A program made the translations under genes and the position numbers. A DNA stretch of 64,000 nucleotides from Thelonectria olida (lineage: Eukaryota; Ascomycota; Sordariomycetes; Hypocreales; Nectriaceae): the NCBI GenBank assembly GCA_020736575.1, contig JAGPYM010000018.1, positions 1 through 64,000 of the forward strand. The letters are read 5' to 3'. This document shows positions 61,801-64,000 of the stretch, in pieces. The notes below the pieces were generated by a model. The model did not search any database and was not told the DNA's origin. It was given only the letters and a program-made list of their open reading frames with translations. Positions within the stretch are counted from its first letter, which is position 1. The number at the start of each line of letters is the position of its first letter.

Positions 61801-63588
61801 ATGAGAAAACATTCCTGCTGGACATGCCGAATCAGGCATAAGAAATGCGACGGATCGACGCCCATTTGCAGAGGCTGCGCCACTCTCGAGATTGACTGCC
61901 ATTACAGTACCGTCAAGCCAGATTGGATGGATAATGGGGACGGCCAGCAACGGATGGCAGAGCAAATCAAAGCTCAAGTTAGACAGAGCGCCAAGCGACG
62001 TCGTGGGATCGCATTGATGGAAAGCATCGTCAAGGATCTATCCAATGTCCCTGCAGACCAACAAATTGCTTCCCGTCTGGATGACAATGCGTCGTCACTT
62101 AGCCGAAGAGAATCTTGCTTGACGGCCTATCCTTCTCAGGGCCCAGGACGACGGCCCGACACCAGATCAAATCCCGCCAAAGATCAACCTGATGTATCTC
62201 CCCATGCACCCTCGGAGTCCACCCGCCAAGATGAGCCACTTGATACCCTAACCTCAGGGACCGAACTCGGAATGGGCTTCATCACAGGATATATGGACTA
62301 CGTATTTCCTAGCCTCTATCCCTTTTACAAACCATCTATTCTGGAGGGAGGACGCACTTGGGTACTCGTGCTGGCTACGAACAACCCTGGCTTCTTCTGC
62401 AGCATCGTCAGCCTATCGGCCTATTTCTTTTCCATTGTGCCAGTCATCCCGGGACCGGGTCATGAAACCTGTGCTGCCACCACGTGGAAAGAGCTCCAGA
62501 CGCAGGTGGCTTCAGCCCTGTTGACTGTCCAACATGACCTCATGACCCTTGGTCGACGAGGCGTGAGTAGCTCCCTGCTGGAAAGTGTAACCTTGATGGG
62601 GAATATTGTCCAATACCTTGGCTTTGAGGTAGCCATCCGATCTGGCAAATGGAAAATGCACCTCGAAGCAGCGACCAACCTGTTTCAACAAATTCTCGAA
62701 GCTCATGGCGACGAAAACGGCAGAAGGGGAATCCAAAGAGTTTTGAACAAGCTGTGTCGCGGTGGATCAAACCCGAGCTACGATGTGCCGAGCCCATATC
62801 AGGGCGCCTTCAAATTCTTCTCTTCTGTCCTCCTCATCAAGGATATAATTGCTAGCACATCCCTTGGCCGTCCTCCGAAACTGACAATGTTCCATTGCGA
62901 GCTGGAACCAAACGGCGGGCCACCCACTCTGACGACTGAGGCGATCCTTGGATGCCAGTCTTGGGTTTTTCTGATCTTGAGCGACATTGCCGCACTTGAT
63001 GCTTGGAGAAAGGATGAAGCCGACGTGGACGAATTGATAACCGCAGATTTGTCTTCGCGCGCGGCATCCATCGAGAGTCGCATACAAGCCTGCCTCACCG
63101 AACTAGATGAGCTGGAATCAACAAGAGCCTCAAAGCCAAGGCAACACTTTGAAGCATTTTTGCAGCATACGCGTTGCGCGTGTGACATGCATTCCTTCAA
63201 TGAAGGATGCGCGGATGTTACACGCATTTGGGCTTTAGCCGCACACACATATTTGCGAGTTGTATGGGGTGGATGGAACATGTCAGACCCCCAGATCCGG
63301 AAGAACACCATGGAGAGTATCAAAATTTTCCGGAAGATGATATCTCCATTTTGGCTGCGTTCCTTAGTCTGGCCGTTTTGTGTTAGTGGATGCGTCGCTT
63401 CGCAGGAAGAGAAAGCGGCGTTCCGGGCGATTGGAAGTTCCCTCCACGCCCTGCAGGCATTTGGAACGGCCAGAGAGGCTCTGAGCGTATTGGACACTGT
63501 TTGGTCAAAGAATGATGACATTAACGAAAGTGCTTGGGATATTGGTCAATGCTTGAGGAGCTTGGGTTATGCAGTACTTTTGGTGTAA
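61801..63588 (+). CDS. Zn(II)2Cys6 transcription factor, Fungal_trans_2 type (595 aa)
   Basis: A single exon from ATG 61801, immediately before the zinc cluster CWTCRIRHKKCDGSTPICRGCATLEIDC (residues about 6-33) with a normal basic first loop; an upstream in-frame ATG at 61645 is possible. A basic KRRRG stretch lies at about residues 67-71. The remainder is a helical Fungal_trans_2-like region: FITGYMDYVFPSLYPFYKPS, NNPGFFCSIVSLSAYFFSIV, MHLEAATNLFQQILEAHGDE, SSVLLIKDIIASTSLGRPPK, and near the end MISPFWLRSLVWPFCVSGCV with ASQEEKAAFRAI. The WPFCVSGCVA block is typical of secondary-metabolism and catabolic regulators. It is divergent from the NmrA-like gene and close to the AAT permease, so it may control that pair; this is inferred. 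Confidence 0.85.
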   Translation: MRKHSCWTCRIRHKKCDGSTPICRGCATLEIDCHYSTVKPDWMDNGDGQQRMAEQIKAQVRQSAKRRRGIALMESIVKDLSNVPADQQIASRLDDNASSLSRRESCLTAYPSQGPGRRPDTRSNPAKDQPDVSPHAPSESTRQDEPLDTLTSGTELGMGFITGYMDYVFPSLYPFYKPSILEGGRTWVLVLATNNPGFFCSIVSLSAYFFSIVPVIPGPGHETCAATTWKELQTQVASALLTVQHDLMTLGRRGVSSSLLESVTLMGNIVQYLGFEVAIRSGKWKMHLEAATNLFQQILEAHGDENGRRGIQRVLNKLCRGGSNPSYDVPSPYQGAFKFFSSVLLIKDIIASTSLGRPPKLTMFHCELEPNGGPPTLTTEAILGCQSWVFLILSDIAALDAWRKDEADVDELITADLSSRAASIESRIQACLTELDELESTRASKPRQHFEAFLQHTRCACDMHSFNEGCADVTRIWALAAHTYLRVVWGGWNMSDPQIRKNTMESIKIFRKMISPFWLRSLVWPFCVSGCVASQEEKAAFRAIGSSLHALQAFGTAREALSVLDTVWSKNDDINESAWDIGQCLRSLGYAVLLV

Positions 63589-64000
63589 GGAACTTCCATC
63601 ACTGGAAAGTCTACAACAGAGGTTATTACGATGAACATCTATGACTAGGAATGCTAATAAGGGATGTTCGTGAAAGAATGTTCGCACTGGGAATGCGGCA
63701 TGAAAGGAGTACCACAGACAGAAATGCCAATTATTCAACGCAGAGGCCGAACCTGCCAACTCTACAAGTCTGGCCCCAGACTCCAGTTTGGAAAGGAACA
63801 ATCTCTGCAAAAACGGACTATGAGCCTTGAACGAATGTGGAGCGAGACCCCCCATTCTCAGGAGGACATCATGATCGTTGAGAACTCAGGTCTGGCACTA
63901 CTGTAATTGATCGCCAGAACGCTACCATCTGCCCAACGGTTCATACGCCATGACGAGCAACTGCATTGGCGGGTGTATATCCCTTTTACCTCAGCTCGTA
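63589..64000. other. Right-edge flank, no gene seen
   Basis: 412 bp after the regulator stop. Open frames on both strands overlap each other and lack motifs. Confidence 0.5.

Overview
The window is nuclear DNA of a filamentous ascomycete (Pezizomycotina, probably a Sordariomycete; the order is not provable from this sequence). The evidence is short introns of about 46-112 nt with GT(or GC)...AG borders, Zn(II)2Cys6 regulators, GPI-anchored wall proteins, small secreted cysteine-rich proteins, a PL3 pectate lyase, polyketide synthase relics and LTR/piggyBac remnants. Gene models were built by hand from splice signals, and every multi-exon model given as a gene sums to a whole number of codons.

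Left part (1-18.8 kb): sparse and partly decayed. It holds a frameshifted OrsD/DUF3505-like relic at the edge, a large intact secreted cysteine-rich protein, a DUF6604-like pseudogene that meets a 5'-truncated RidA-like fragment head to head, a mucin-like repeat protein with two different tandem arrays, an internally deleted piggyBac-like transposase, two surface/secreted proteins, and a very AT-rich island that carries a solo LTR with a 5-bp target duplication.

Core (18.8-29.9 kb): the best candidate for a coherent unit. A secreted DUF5695-like protein is followed by a fold-type IV (R)-amine/D-amino acid transaminase and a D-amino acid oxidase that diverge from a 502-bp shared promoter. Behind the oxidase, on the same strand, lie a Zn2Cys6 regulator with an atypical first zinc loop and an APC-family amino acid/choline/GABA-type permease. 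Together they look like an uptake, conversion and regulation module for D-amino acids or chiral amines.

Middle (32-45.4 kb): a small six-cysteine secreted effector-like protein, an anion:cation symporter-type MFS carrier, an Ecm33/Sps2-like GPI protein, an MFS sugar transporter and an SNG1/DUF3533 membrane protein, separated by gene-poor gaps.

Graveyard (47-51 kb): a NirA-like regulator with three 1-bp frameshifts, a collapsed reducing-PKS relic (AT joined to ER/KR), and on the other strand a methyltransferase plus thioester-reductase PKS relic. This looks like a dead secondary-metabolite cluster.

Right part (51-64 kb): intact again. It holds an unknown membrane protein, a PL3 pectate lyase, a Zn2Cys6 regulator, an AAT-family amino acid permease, an NmrA/SDR-like NAD(P)-binding protein and a divergent Zn2Cys6 regulator.
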